Below are positions 1-5,891 of a stretch of 8,004 nt of DNA, one piece after another; the first letter of the stretch is position 1, and every line of letters begins with the position of its first letter. The DNA is from Thermoleophilia bacterium (GTDB taxonomy: Bacteria; Actinomycetota; Thermoleophilia; Gaiellales; SKUG01): NCBI GenBank assembly GCA_007122215.1, contig SKUG01000254.1:1-8004 (forward strand), given 5' to 3'. Under the pieces are notes generated by a model that made no database searches, was not told where the DNA came from, and worked only from the letters and a program-made list of their open reading frames with translations. Made by a program: the position numbers and the translations under genes.

Positions 1-104
1 ATCTGGTCGTGTGTGTGAAGCTCGCTCGTCAAGGCGGCGCTGTCTGGTTCGGCGACGACCACCTTGGTGAGCGCCGAGGCATCGGCGTAGCACGCAGGTG
101 CCAT
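1..104 (-). CDS. vapC: PIN-domain toxin VapC, N-terminal part (runs off window)
   Basis: Only the first 34 codons lie in the window (ATG at 104-102, reading towards base 1). They translate as MAPACYADASALTK followed by VVVAEPDSAAL, the classic opening of a PIN-domain ribonuclease: a hydrophobic strand ending in the first catalytic aspartate (D8, in YADASAL), then a short helix and a K-x(n)-EP-S turn. In this family the toxin is a Mg-dependent RNase cutting tRNA or rRNA, held inactive by its antitoxin. The start codon shares its A with the antitoxin stop (TGATG), so translation is probably coupled; no convincing separate ribosome-binding site is visible. The remaining acidic residues of the active site lie outside the window, so whether the toxin is intact cannot be judged. 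This reading frame is too truncated to be found by a simple length-based ORF search. Confidence 0.8.
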   Translation of the reverse strand, partial: MAPACYADASALTKVVVAEPDSAALTSELHTHDQ

Positions 105-424
105 CAGGGATTGCGCTCTTGGTCTCGCATGTGCAGCAACTCGTCGCTGGCTGCTGTCGATTGTCCATCGCCGGGTGGCACCCAATCACTCGGGATGCGG
201 GTGACGGCTGGAACCAGGCGTCCCTCGGCCGCCATGCGTGCAAGGGGCCCCGCATGGGGTTGGAGCGGCACCAGGCGCCCCACGGGGCGACCGTGGTCAG
301 TGATGACGAACTGCTCTCCCCGGAGAACCCGATCGAGATAGCCGCGGAACTCGTGGCGAACCTGGCGAATACCGACGTGTTCACCAAGCTCATCGGATGC
401 GTTGGTGGCGGCCGGATCACTCAT
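104..424 (-). CDS. vapB: Phd/YefM-family antitoxin of the VapBC-type pair
   Basis: A 106-aa protein. Residues about 17-53 (VGIRQVRHEF, then GYLDRVLRGE, then FVITDHGRPVGRLVPL) are the Phd/YefM N-terminal fold that dimerises and binds operator DNA; 'vITdhGrPVarLvPl' is the family hallmark. Residues about 60-80 (LARMAAEGRLVPA...IPSDW) resemble the flexible C-terminal segment that wraps the toxin, and the last 20 residues look disordered. It precedes a PIN toxin with a 1-nt overlap, the standard antitoxin-first operon. The ATG at 424 gives about 16 residues before the conserved core, slightly long for the family. I keep it because a -10 box ends 7 nt upstream and no other start is in frame, which suggests a leaderless mRNA. 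The symbol vapB reflects the partner toxin; by fold it is Phd/YefM. GC is visibly lower than in the metabolic genes, consistent with a transferred module. Confidence 0.87.
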   Translation of the reverse strand: MSDPAATNASDELGEHVGIRQVRHEFRGYLDRVLRGEQFVITDHGRPVGRLVPLQPHAGPLARMAAEGRLVPAVTRIPSDWVPPGDGQSTAASDELLHMRDQERNP

Positions 425-441
425 GTGTCACATTGTAACAC
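425..441 (-). promoter_or_regulatory. Palindromic operator over the toxin-antitoxin promoter
   Basis: The sequence GTGTCACATTGTAACAC is an inverted repeat with 8-bp arms (425-432 and 434-441), one mismatch, around a single central base. It begins at the base adjacent to the antitoxin ATG and covers the presumed -10 box. Antitoxins of this class usually repress their own operon by binding such palindromes, so I infer autoregulation by the antitoxin dimer and the toxin-antitoxin complex. Binding itself is not shown. Confidence 0.6.
432..437 (-). promoter_or_regulatory. Extended -10 box of the toxin-antitoxin operon
   Basis: Read on the minus strand the hexamer is TACAAT, preceded by TGT (an extended -10, TGnTACAAT). 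Only 7 nt separate it from the antitoxin ATG, placing the expected transcription start at or within a base or two of the A of the start codon. No purine-rich ribosome-binding site exists in those bases. This is the arrangement of leaderless actinobacterial genes. A -35 element is poor (TCACCA at 17-bp spacing), as is common with extended -10 promoters. Confidence 0.55.
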
Positions 442-572
442 GGCAATTGGGTGATGGTGAGCGACGTTGAGGTGACAAGGGGTGCCAACATCGGTCGGAA
501 GTGGATGGCGCCACCCTCGGGTGAAGGTGCGCATGCGCTCTGAGGCGCGGTGGATCCGCCATCACGGCTAGC

Positions 573-1808
573 ATGCTGTCGGTGGACAGCTCCCTGCGAC
601 CCTTCGACCTGCGCCAGCCCACCCGCGTGGTCTTCGGTAGCCGCGCCGCACGCCAGGCCGGGACCTGTGCGCGCTGGTACGGCCGTCGCGTGCTGCTCGT
701 GAGCGGGGCTGGCTCGGCACGTGCCAGCGGGCTGCTGGCTGAGGTCGAGGCCGCCCTGTCGGATGCGGGCTGTCGCGTCGAGCACTTCGCAGGGGTCGGA
801 CCCAACCCGGGCGTCGATGCCGTCGATGCCGGCGCAGCACTGGCAGCGTCCCGGCTCTGCGAGGTCGTCGTCTCCGTCGGCGGTGGCAGCGTGCTCGATT
901 GCGGCAAGGCGATCGCCACTGCCGCCTTCATGAACCGTCCCGGGACTCCCGACCCCCTCGGCTCGTACCGCGGGCTGCTCTCGGGCCTGCGCATCGAGGG
1001 CACCATCGTCACGGGCTCGCTGCCGTCGCTGGCGATCCCGACCCTGCCAGGGTCCGGCTCGGCCACCAACGGCACCAGCGTGATCAGCGATCCACGCACC
1101 CATCGCAAGCTCTCCTGCCACAGCGACCGCAGCGCCCCGCGGGTGGCCCTGATCGACCCGTCCTGGGCGGCGGACGCCCCGCGTCGCCTGCTGGCGGCGG
1201 GGTTTGCCGATGCCCTCGCGCATGCGCTCGAGGCGCGGCTGTCTGCCCGCGCCTCGGTGGCGAGCGACCACCTCGCCGATGCTGCCGCGGCCACGCTGCT
1301 GGCCGATGGTCCAGCGGCGCTCGACCTGCTTGCCACGGGCGGCGATGCGGCTGCTCCGCTGGCGCGGTGCGCGTGGGCCTGCGAGCTCGCCGGGCAGGCG
1401 CTGACGCTGGCCGGCAGCATCGTCACGCATCCGCTCTCGCACCCGCTCTCCGCGCGGCTCGATGCGCACCATGGGGAGGCCGTTGCCGCCCTTGCCCCGG
1501 TCGTCGTGGAGCTGCTCGGGGAGGCCCCCGGGGACGATGTCGAGCTGTCAGTCGTTGCCCGCTGGTTCGGGAGCCGTGCCCGAACGACCCAGGGCCAGGT
1601 CAAGGCCGTTGCCGGTGGGCTGCGGGATGCTGCCGCTGCGCTGGGCGTCGAGGCGCCTCGGCTCGCAGGGCTCGACGATGCGCTGGTCGAGCGGATGGTC
1701 GCCGACGTGCTCGCCAGCGGCTCGCGCGGGCTCGCCAACACCCCGGGCGGCGTGCCGGACGCGCAGTGGCTGGCAGCCGCCTATCGGGAGCTGGCGTCCA
1801 CGGCCTAG
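573..1808 (+). CDS. Iron-containing (group III) alcohol dehydrogenase family protein
   Basis: A 411-aa NAD(P)- and metal-dependent oxidoreductase interconverting an alcohol and an aldehyde or ketone in the cytoplasm; the substrate cannot be read from sequence. Landmarks from the ATG at 573: VVFGSR near residue 19; dinucleotide-binding SVGGGSVLDCGKAIA at 101-115 (GGGS 103-106, D109, K112); IPTLPGSGSATNGTSVISD at 155-173, the counterpart of the usual IPTTAGTGSE motif; LIDPSW 193-198; and the metal-site motifs FADALAHALE 211-220 and THPLSHPL...DAHHGE 285-302. The four expected metal ligands are present: D213, H217, H290 and H300. Length fits the family (380-410). It could also be a maleylacetate-reductase-like member. 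The start is uncertain: no ribosome-binding site precedes 573, and a GTG at 582 lies 7 nt after a TAGCAT hexamer (569-574), which would suit leaderless initiation. It has no co-directional close neighbour, so it is probably monocistronic. Confidence 0.9.
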   Translation: MLSVDSSLRPFDLRQPTRVVFGSRAARQAGTCARWYGRRVLLVSGAGSARASGLLAEVEAALSDAGCRVEHFAGVGPNPGVDAVDAGAALAASRLCEVVVSVGGGSVLDCGKAIATAAFMNRPGTPDPLGSYRGLLSGLRIEGTIVTGSLPSLAIPTLPGSGSATNGTSVISDPRTHRKLSCHSDRSAPRVALIDPSWAADAPRRLLAAGFADALAHALEARLSARASVASDHLADAAAATLLADGPAALDLLATGGDAAAPLARCAWACELAGQALTLAGSIVTHPLSHPLSARLDAHHGEAVAALAPVVVELLGEAPGDDVELSVVARWFGSRARTTQGQVKAVAGGLRDAAAALGVEAPRLAGLDDALVERMVADVLASGSRGLANTPGGVPDAQWLAAAYRELASTA

Positions 1809-1824
1809 GCAGCCTGCCAACGCG

Positions 1825-1856
1825 CAGCGGCCCCGCCGATGCCGACGGGGCCGCTG
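1825..1856 (+). terminator. GC-rich hairpin after the alcohol dehydrogenase
   Basis: A perfect 11-bp stem (1825-1835 with 1846-1856; CAGCGGCCCCG against CGGGGCCGCTG) with a 10-nt loop begins 17 nt past the dehydrogenase stop codon. It lacks a T-tract, as is normal for terminators in high-GC Actinobacteria. It could also serve the convergent zinc-ribbon gene that ends at 1984, being symmetrical on both strands. Confidence 0.7.
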
Positions 1857-1890
1857 TCATGATGGTGCCCAACCAACCTGGGGTGGCACG

Positions 1891-1912
1891 CTGCTGCCGT
1901 CCGTGGCAGCGG
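1891..1912. terminator. Second hairpin in the convergent interval
   Basis: CTGCTGCC (1891-1898) pairs with GGCAGCGG (1905-1912) around a 6-nt loop, with one G-T pair. A weaker stem, CCGCC 1950-1954 with GGCGG 1964-1968, lies closer to the end of the minus-strand zinc-ribbon gene. Neither is followed by a T-run. Either may help terminate the minus-strand transcript in this 175-bp tail-to-tail gap; otherwise I see nothing in the gap. Confidence 0.3.
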
Positions 1913-1983
1913 TGTCGTCCTGGACGGGGTGCTGCTGACCGAACCCATGCCGCCGTGGGGGGTGGCGGGGTCCGTCGCCTGTG

Positions 1984-2211
1984 TCAGCGCTCGGCCCCGG
2001 CGTGCCGTACGTCCTCTTCGGAGCGGTCTTCGCTCCGGCGGACGAATCCGTAGTACTCCATGGCGGCAAGCGAGCGGCGCCAGCCACAGTAGAAGCAGAC
2101 ATAGGCGCGGTTCGCATCGGGCTCAGACAGCATCTGTGCCTCGATTTCCATCTCACAGTGCGGGCAGAGCCAGTGCAGTGCGGCGCCCTTCTCAATGATC
2201 CTGAACGTCAT
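1984..2211 (-). CDS. Small zinc-ribbon protein (two CxxC knuckles), function unknown
   Basis: A 75-aa protein starting MTFRIIEKGA. Two cysteine pairs, C16-P-H-C19 and C39-F-Y-C42, are separated by 19 residues: a compact zinc ribbon like those in small DNA-, RNA- or protein-binding factors. The second knuckle is followed by GWRRSLAAMEYYGF and then a highly charged tail (SEDRSEEDVRH). I do not recognise a named family, and the Cys pairs say only that a zinc ion is probably bound. A much longer open frame extends upstream, across the start of the next gene, but a promoter (-35 TTGCCA, 17 bp, -10 TACGTT) lies between 2279 and 2251, and the protein gains its plausible character only from the ATG at 2211. 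AAGGA lies 12 nt before that ATG, a weak, distant ribosome-binding site. It is divergent from the MqnD-like gene and convergent with the dehydrogenase, so it is a single-gene unit. Confidence 0.72.
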   Translation of the reverse strand: MTFRIIEKGAALHWLCPHCEMEIEAQMLSEPDANRAYVCFYCGWRRSLAAMEYYGFVRRSEDRSEEDVRHAGAER

Positions 2212-2250
2212 GCTGGCGTCGGGTCCTTGGTGATCGCTTGCAACAACACG

Positions 2251-2279
2251 AACGTACGACACCTCCGGCGGTTTGGCAA
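2251..2279 (-). promoter_or_regulatory. Sigma-70-type promoter of the zinc-ribbon gene
   Basis: On the minus strand, -35 TTGCCA (2279-2274) and -10 TACGTT (2256-2251) are separated by exactly 17 bp. TTGCCA matches five of six consensus bases and TACGTT keeps the three key positions TAnnnT. The predicted start near 2244 leaves a leader of about 33 nt before the ATG at 2211. The A-tract element directly upstream supports the call. Confidence 0.55.
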
Positions 2280-2281
2280 TA

Positions 2282-2304
2282 GCAAAAAAGCAAAAAAGCA
2301 AAAA
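2282..2304 (-). repeat. Three 8-bp A-tract repeats, probable UP element
   Basis: On the plus strand GCAAAAAA occurs at 2282-2289 and 2290-2297, then GCAAAAA at 2298-2304. These 23 bases are the most AT-rich stretch of a roughly 70% GC window. They abut the -35 box of the minus-strand promoter (2279-2274), the place where RNA polymerase alpha subunits contact an UP element. They lie over 100 bp from the MqnD-like start, too far to be a core promoter part there. A short tandem repeat of this kind is also prone to slippage. Confidence 0.65.
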
Positions 2305-2360
2305 CACTGCCCGGCTGCTGGCCTGCCTGCTCGTGGAAGGCTCGGTAGGATGCCGGAAAA

Positions 2361-2383
2361 CGCCGGCCCCGAGGGGGTCGGCG
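2361..2383 (+). other. Strong hairpin just upstream of the mqnD-like gene
   Basis: A 10-bp stem with one G-T pair (2361-2370 with 2374-2383) closes on a GAG triloop; flanking CCGG copies (2353-2356 and 2385-2388) can extend it. It ends 29 nt before the ATG at 2413. A TAGGAT hexamer at 2346-2351 is a possible -10 box, in which case the hairpin would form the leader of the mRNA. It could instead be a terminator-like barrier between the divergent units. No known riboswitch fold was recognised. Confidence 0.4.
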
Positions 2384-2412
2384 ACCGGTAGGCGACAAAG
2401 GCGACACCAGTC

Positions 2413-3315
2413 ATGGGCGACACCCTCATCCGCATCGGCCACTCCCCCGACCCCGACGACGCGTTCATGTTCTGGGCGCTCGCCAAGGACCAGCTCGACA
2501 CCCGGGGCATCGACTTCGAGCACGTCCTGCGGGACATCGAGACGCTCAACCGCTGGGCGCTCGAGGGGCGGCTCGAGGTCACCGCGATCTCGCTGCACGC
2601 CTATCCCTACCTCCAGGACCGCTACACGCTCCTGCCCCACGGGGCCAGCATGGGAGACGGGTACGGGCCGGTGCTCGTGCGCGCTGCCGGGAACGAGATC
2701 GGCGAGGTGCGCCCCCGCGAGCACACCGTCGCCATCCCCGGGACGATGACCAGCGCATGGCTCGAGCTCAACCTCTGGTCCCACGAGACCTTCGGCGAGC
2801 GCTGGGCCAGCTGGGTGGAGGTCCCCTTCGACGAGATCCCCGCCTACGTCGCAGCCGGCAAGGCCGACATGGGCCTGCTGATCCACGAGGGCCAGCTCAC
2901 CTACGAGCAGGACGGGCTTGCCTGCGTGGTCGACCTCGGCGTCTGGTGGGCCGAGCGCACCGGTGGCCTGCCGCTGCCGTTGGGCGTCAACGCCGTGCGT
3001 CGCGACCTCGGCCAGGAGCTTGCCGGCACGGTCTCCGACCTGCTCGGCCAGAGCATCGCCGCCGCGCTCGACAACCGTGAGGCAGCGCTCGAGTACGCGC
3101 CCGAGTTCGGGCGGGGGCTGGACGAGGGCCTCGCCGATCGCTTCGTGGGGATGTACGTCAACGACCTCACCCTCAGCTACGGGGAACGTGGCCGCAAGGC
3201 GATCGCCGAGCTGCTGCGCAGCGCCGAGGACGCCGGCCTCTTCACGGAGCCGCTCGTGGACCTGCCAGCCGTCGACGAGGTCCGCGTGGACTGGCTCGAA
3301 CCCGCCGGGGTCTGA
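2413..3315 (+). CDS. mqnD: MqnD-family protein (1,4-dihydroxy-6-naphthoate synthase of futalosine menaquinone pathway)
   Basis: A 300-aa protein of the MqnA/MqnD class with a periplasmic-binding-protein fold but no signal peptide, so cytoplasmic. MqnD turns cyclic dehypoxanthine futalosine into 1,4-dihydroxy-6-naphthoate for menaquinone. Family motifs in order: GHSPDPDDAFMFWAL (residues 9-23), VLRDIETLNRWALEGRLEVT (38-57), HGASMGDGYGPVLV (76-89), IPGTMTSAWL (108-117, substrate loop), GLLIHEGQLTY (154-164) and VVDLGVWWAERT...LPLPLG (172-191). H158 in IHE is the counterpart of the catalytic histidine of MqnD. Length matches the family. One oddity is SPDPDDAF where classic MqnD has SPCPNDTF, so a paralogue with a related substrate is possible. 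The ATG at 2413 has only a weak AAAGG 11 nt upstream; no better start is in frame. No other mqn gene is in the window. Its stop is 2 nt from the next start. Confidence 0.82.
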   Translation: MGDTLIRIGHSPDPDDAFMFWALAKDQLDTRGIDFEHVLRDIETLNRWALEGRLEVTAISLHAYPYLQDRYTLLPHGASMGDGYGPVLVRAAGNEIGEVRPREHTVAIPGTMTSAWLELNLWSHETFGERWASWVEVPFDEIPAYVAAGKADMGLLIHEGQLTYEQDGLACVVDLGVWWAERTGGLPLPLGVNAVRRDLGQELAGTVSDLLGQSIAAALDNREAALEYAPEFGRGLDEGLADRFVGMYVNDLTLSYGERGRKAIAELLRSAEDAGLFTEPLVDLPAVDEVRVDWLEPAGV

Positions 3316-3317
3316 GC

Positions 3318-5867
3318 ATGCCGGGACGCGAGTCCGCGCAGGACCTCCTCGCGCAGCTCCTCGGGGGCCGTGCGCGGGAGCGCCCACGCCGCAGCCGGGG
3401 TGCCACCGTGGCGGGCCTGGGCATCTCCGTGGCTGCGGGCCTTGGGGTCGCGAGCTGGCTGCAGGGCCGAAAGCCCGTGCCGTCGCTGGCCGGGCGGATC
3501 CGGCTCGCCGGCCTTGGCGCCCCCGTCGAGGTCTACCGTGACCGCTGGGGCATCCCGGCGATCTTCGCGCGGGACGAGCACGACCTCTTCCTCGCCCAGG
3601 GCGCCGTGCAGGCCGCCGACCGCCTCTTCCAGATGGACCTCTTCCGGCGGGTCGGTACCGGCCGCCTCGCGGAGGTCATCGGCGAGGCGGGCCTCGACAG
3701 CGACCGGCTGATGCGCACACTCGGGTTCGGGGAGTCCGCGGCTGCCGAGCTCGAGCTGGCCAGCCCCGCTGCCCGCGAGGTCCTGGCCAGCTTCACCCGT
3801 GGGGTCAATGCATGGATCCAGCATGCCGAGGGCCGGCTGCCCTTCGAGTTCGGCGTGCTCGGCTACGAGCCCGAGCCCTGGGCGCCGAGCGACTCGCTGG
3901 TCTTTGCCAAGCTCATGGCGCTGGGCCTGTGCGGGAACTGGGAGGCCGAGCTCGTGCGCCTCGAGATCGCCGAGCGCTTCGGGGTCGAGACCCTGCAGGT
4001 GCTCGATGATGACGAGACTGCCGTGACCTTCCCCTCCCAGCTCGACCCCGAGGTGCTGGCACGCCTCTCGGAGGCTGCGCGCACCGCCACGAGCACGATG
4101 GGCATGGGTGCCGGCACCGGATCCAACAACTGGGTGATCGCCGGCTCGCGCACCGAGTCGGGCGGGGCCATCCTCTGCAACGACCCACACCTCGACCTCT
4201 CGATGCCCGCGCTCTGGCACGAGTGCGTGCTGCGCTGCCCGACCTTCGAGGTTCGCGGGTTCGCCGCCCCGGGCTCGCCCGGGGTGGTGGTCGGCCACAA
4301 CGGACGCATCAGCTGGGGGCTCACGAACTCCTGCGCGGACGTCCAGGACCTCTACGTCGAGACCATCGACGACGAGCGCGGCACCTACCTCGACACCGAT
4401 GGGGTCGGGCGGCTCGAGGTGGTCGAGCAGGAGGTCCAGGTGCGCGATGCGGACCCGGTCAGCTTCAGCTTCCGGCGCACCCGCAGGGGGCCGGTGATCA
4501 GCGATGCCGTCGGCCTCAAGCTGGCCCACCCGCTCTCGCTGCGCTGGGACAGCGGCGGCCCCGGCCGGATGCTCGATGCCGTGCTGCAGATGAACCGGGC
4601 GCAGGACCGGGACGGCTTCCTCGAGGCCTGTCGGCACTGGTCAGCGCCCGGCATGAACATCGTCTACGCAGATGCCGACGGGCAGATCGGCTTCCAGATG
4701 ACCGGGGACATCCCCGTGCGCGCCGCCGGGGACGGCCGGATCCCCTCCGATGCCACCAACCCCGATGCCGAGTGGGTCTCGACCATCCCCTTCGAGGAGA
4801 TGCCCTCCTCCTGGGATCCCCCGGCCGGCACGATCGTCACCGCCAACGACCGCGTCGTCCCTGACGACTACCCGCACTTCATCTCCCGCGAGTGGATGAA
4901 CGGCTACCGCGGCATCCGCATCCGCACCCTGCTCGACCGCGCCGAGCGGCACGATGCCGCCGGCCAGGCCGCGATCCAGGCAGACGTCCTGTCGCTGCCG
5001 GCACGCGAGCTGGTCCCGGCCCTGCGCGACCTCGGGCCGGTGCCCCGCACCCGTGACGGGCAGCGCGTGCTGGGGGTCCTGTCGTCCTGGGACCACCGCC
5101 TCACGGCCGGCAGCGAGGCTGCCGAGGCCTACCGGCTGGTGCTCTGGGCCCTCCAGGAGCAGGCGTTCGGCTACCTCGACGACCTGCTGGCGGCATGGCT
5201 TGGCAAGAGCCGCATGCGCGTGACCGGCTTCTGGAGCCTGCTCGCCCGCACCACCCCGAGGATCATCCGCGACATGGCCGCCGGGGACACCGCGCTGCTC
5301 GACCATGCCTGGGGGATCTACGCCTCGGGCCGCGGGATGGATGCCGACCTCGAGCCCCCGCGCGAGGGAGCTCCCGAGCCGGGGACCGGACACGTCGGCC
5401 CGCCCCGGGACGATGCAGGCGGGTGGGTGCCCGTCCGCACCTGGCCGGAGGCTGCCGAGCGTGCGCTGGATACGGCAGGTCGGCAGCTGTACGGGAACGT
5501 CGGCGACCACCGGCACCGGATGCGCCTGCAGCACCCGCTCGGGGTGCTGCCCGGGCTGGGTGGCCTGCTCAACCGCGGCCCGTGGCCGTCGCCAGGGGAT
5601 ACCGACACCGTCTGGCAGGCCTCACGCTTTGCCAGCGACAGCAACGACGCGTCGATGGTCGGCCCGAGCATGCGGATGATCGTCGACATGGGCGACCTGG
5701 ATGCCTCGCTGGCGGTGCTGGCCGGTGGCCAGTCCGGACATCCCAGCAGCCCGCACTACGCCGACCAGCTGCCGATGTGGCGACAGGGGCGCGTGCGACC
5801 GGCTCCGTGGACGCCGTCGGTGCTGATCGACTCCGCGCGCTACCGCCAGCACCTCGAGCCGGCCTGA
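3318..5867 (+). CDS. Penicillin acylase family Ntn hydrolase, membrane-anchored
   Basis: An 849-aa precursor of the penicillin/cephalosporin/acyl-homoserine-lactone acylase family, which hydrolyses amide bonds between acyl groups and amines. Residues 15-27 are arginine-rich and 29-49 hydrophobic (an N-terminal anchor or uncleaved signal), implying an extracytoplasmic catalytic part. The alpha region begins with VEVYRDRWGIPAIFA (70-84). A linker rich in Ala, Thr and Gly (252-268) precedes S269 in GTGSNNWV, the autoprocessing site and N-terminal nucleophile of the beta chain. Counting S269 as beta-1: H291 is beta-23 (DPHL, as in cephalosporin and homoserine-lactone acylases; penicillin G acylase has Gln), N510 is beta-242 (TAND, oxyanion Asn) and R531 is beta-263 (YRGIRI). 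The C-terminus has the usual GGQSG...S-HYADQ-W. An extra Pro/Glu/Gly-rich loop lies near 672-705. The substrate is unknown. It starts 2 nt after the mqnD-like stop (TGAGCATG), so the two genes are almost certainly cotranscribed and translationally coupled. Confidence 0.92.
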   Translation: MPGRESAQDLLAQLLGGRARERPRRSRGATVAGLGISVAAGLGVASWLQGRKPVPSLAGRIRLAGLGAPVEVYRDRWGIPAIFARDEHDLFLAQGAVQAADRLFQMDLFRRVGTGRLAEVIGEAGLDSDRLMRTLGFGESAAAELELASPAAREVLASFTRGVNAWIQHAEGRLPFEFGVLGYEPEPWAPSDSLVFAKLMALGLCGNWEAELVRLEIAERFGVETLQVLDDDETAVTFPSQLDPEVLARLSEAARTATSTMGMGAGTGSNNWVIAGSRTESGGAILCNDPHLDLSMPALWHECVLRCPTFEVRGFAAPGSPGVVVGHNGRISWGLTNSCADVQDLYVETIDDERGTYLDTDGVGRLEVVEQEVQVRDADPVSFSFRRTRRGPVISDAVGLKLAHPLSLRWDSGGPGRMLDAVLQMNRAQDRDGFLEACRHWSAPGMNIVYADADGQIGFQMTGDIPVRAAGDGRIPSDATNPDAEWVSTIPFEEMPSSWDPPAGTIVTANDRVVPDDYPHFISREWMNGYRGIRIRTLLDRAERHDAAGQAAIQADVLSLPARELVPALRDLGPVPRTRDGQRVLGVLSSWDHRLTAGSEAAEAYRLVLWALQEQAFGYLDDLLAAWLGKSRMRVTGFWSLLARTTPRIIRDMAAGDTALLDHAWGIYASGRGMDADLEPPREGAPEPGTGHVGPPRDDAGGWVPVRTWPEAAERALDTAGRQLYGNVGDHRHRMRLQHPLGVLPGLGGLLNRGPWPSPGDTDTVWQASRFASDSNDASMVGPSMRMIVDMGDLDASLAVLAGGQSGHPSSPHYADQLPMWRQGRVRPAPWTPSVLIDSARYRQHLEPA

Positions 5868-5872
5868 CGCGT

Positions 5873-5891
5873 CACCGCCATGGGGGCGGTG
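5873..5891. terminator. Hairpin between convergent stop codons
   Basis: CACCGCC (5873-5879) pairs with GGCGGTG (5885-5891) around a 5-nt loop. The whole gap between the acylase stop (5867) and the 59-aa gene stop (5892, minus strand) is 24 nt, and the hairpin fills it, fitting a shared bidirectional terminator. No T-tract is present on either strand. Confidence 0.55.

Noticed and set aside
98..454. Plus-strand frame of 118 codons over the antitoxin
   Set aside because: Shadow of the antitoxin, whose fold and partner toxin are recognisable on the minus strand.
417..1741. Two long minus-strand open frames (351 and 437 codons) opposite the dehydrogenase
   Set aside because: They are Arg/Ala/Ser-rich shadows typical of high-GC DNA; the plus strand encodes a clear dehydrogenase with all its motifs.
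2282..2304. T-tract (minus strand) as a rho-independent terminator
   Set aside because: No stable stem precedes the T-runs on the minus strand, and no gene upstream on that strand would need terminating. The UP-element reading fits better.
2282..2304. Short repeats as a CRISPR array
   Set aside because: The units are 8 bp, contiguous and without spacers.
2212..3387. Upstream extension of the zinc-ribbon frame to 467 codons
   Set aside because: It runs antisense through the mqnD-like gene, is low-complexity, and crosses the zinc-ribbon promoter. Only the last 75 codons look real.
3177..4637. 486-codon minus-strand frame opposite the acylase
   Set aside because: Antisense shadow of a well-supported gene; no recognisable domain.
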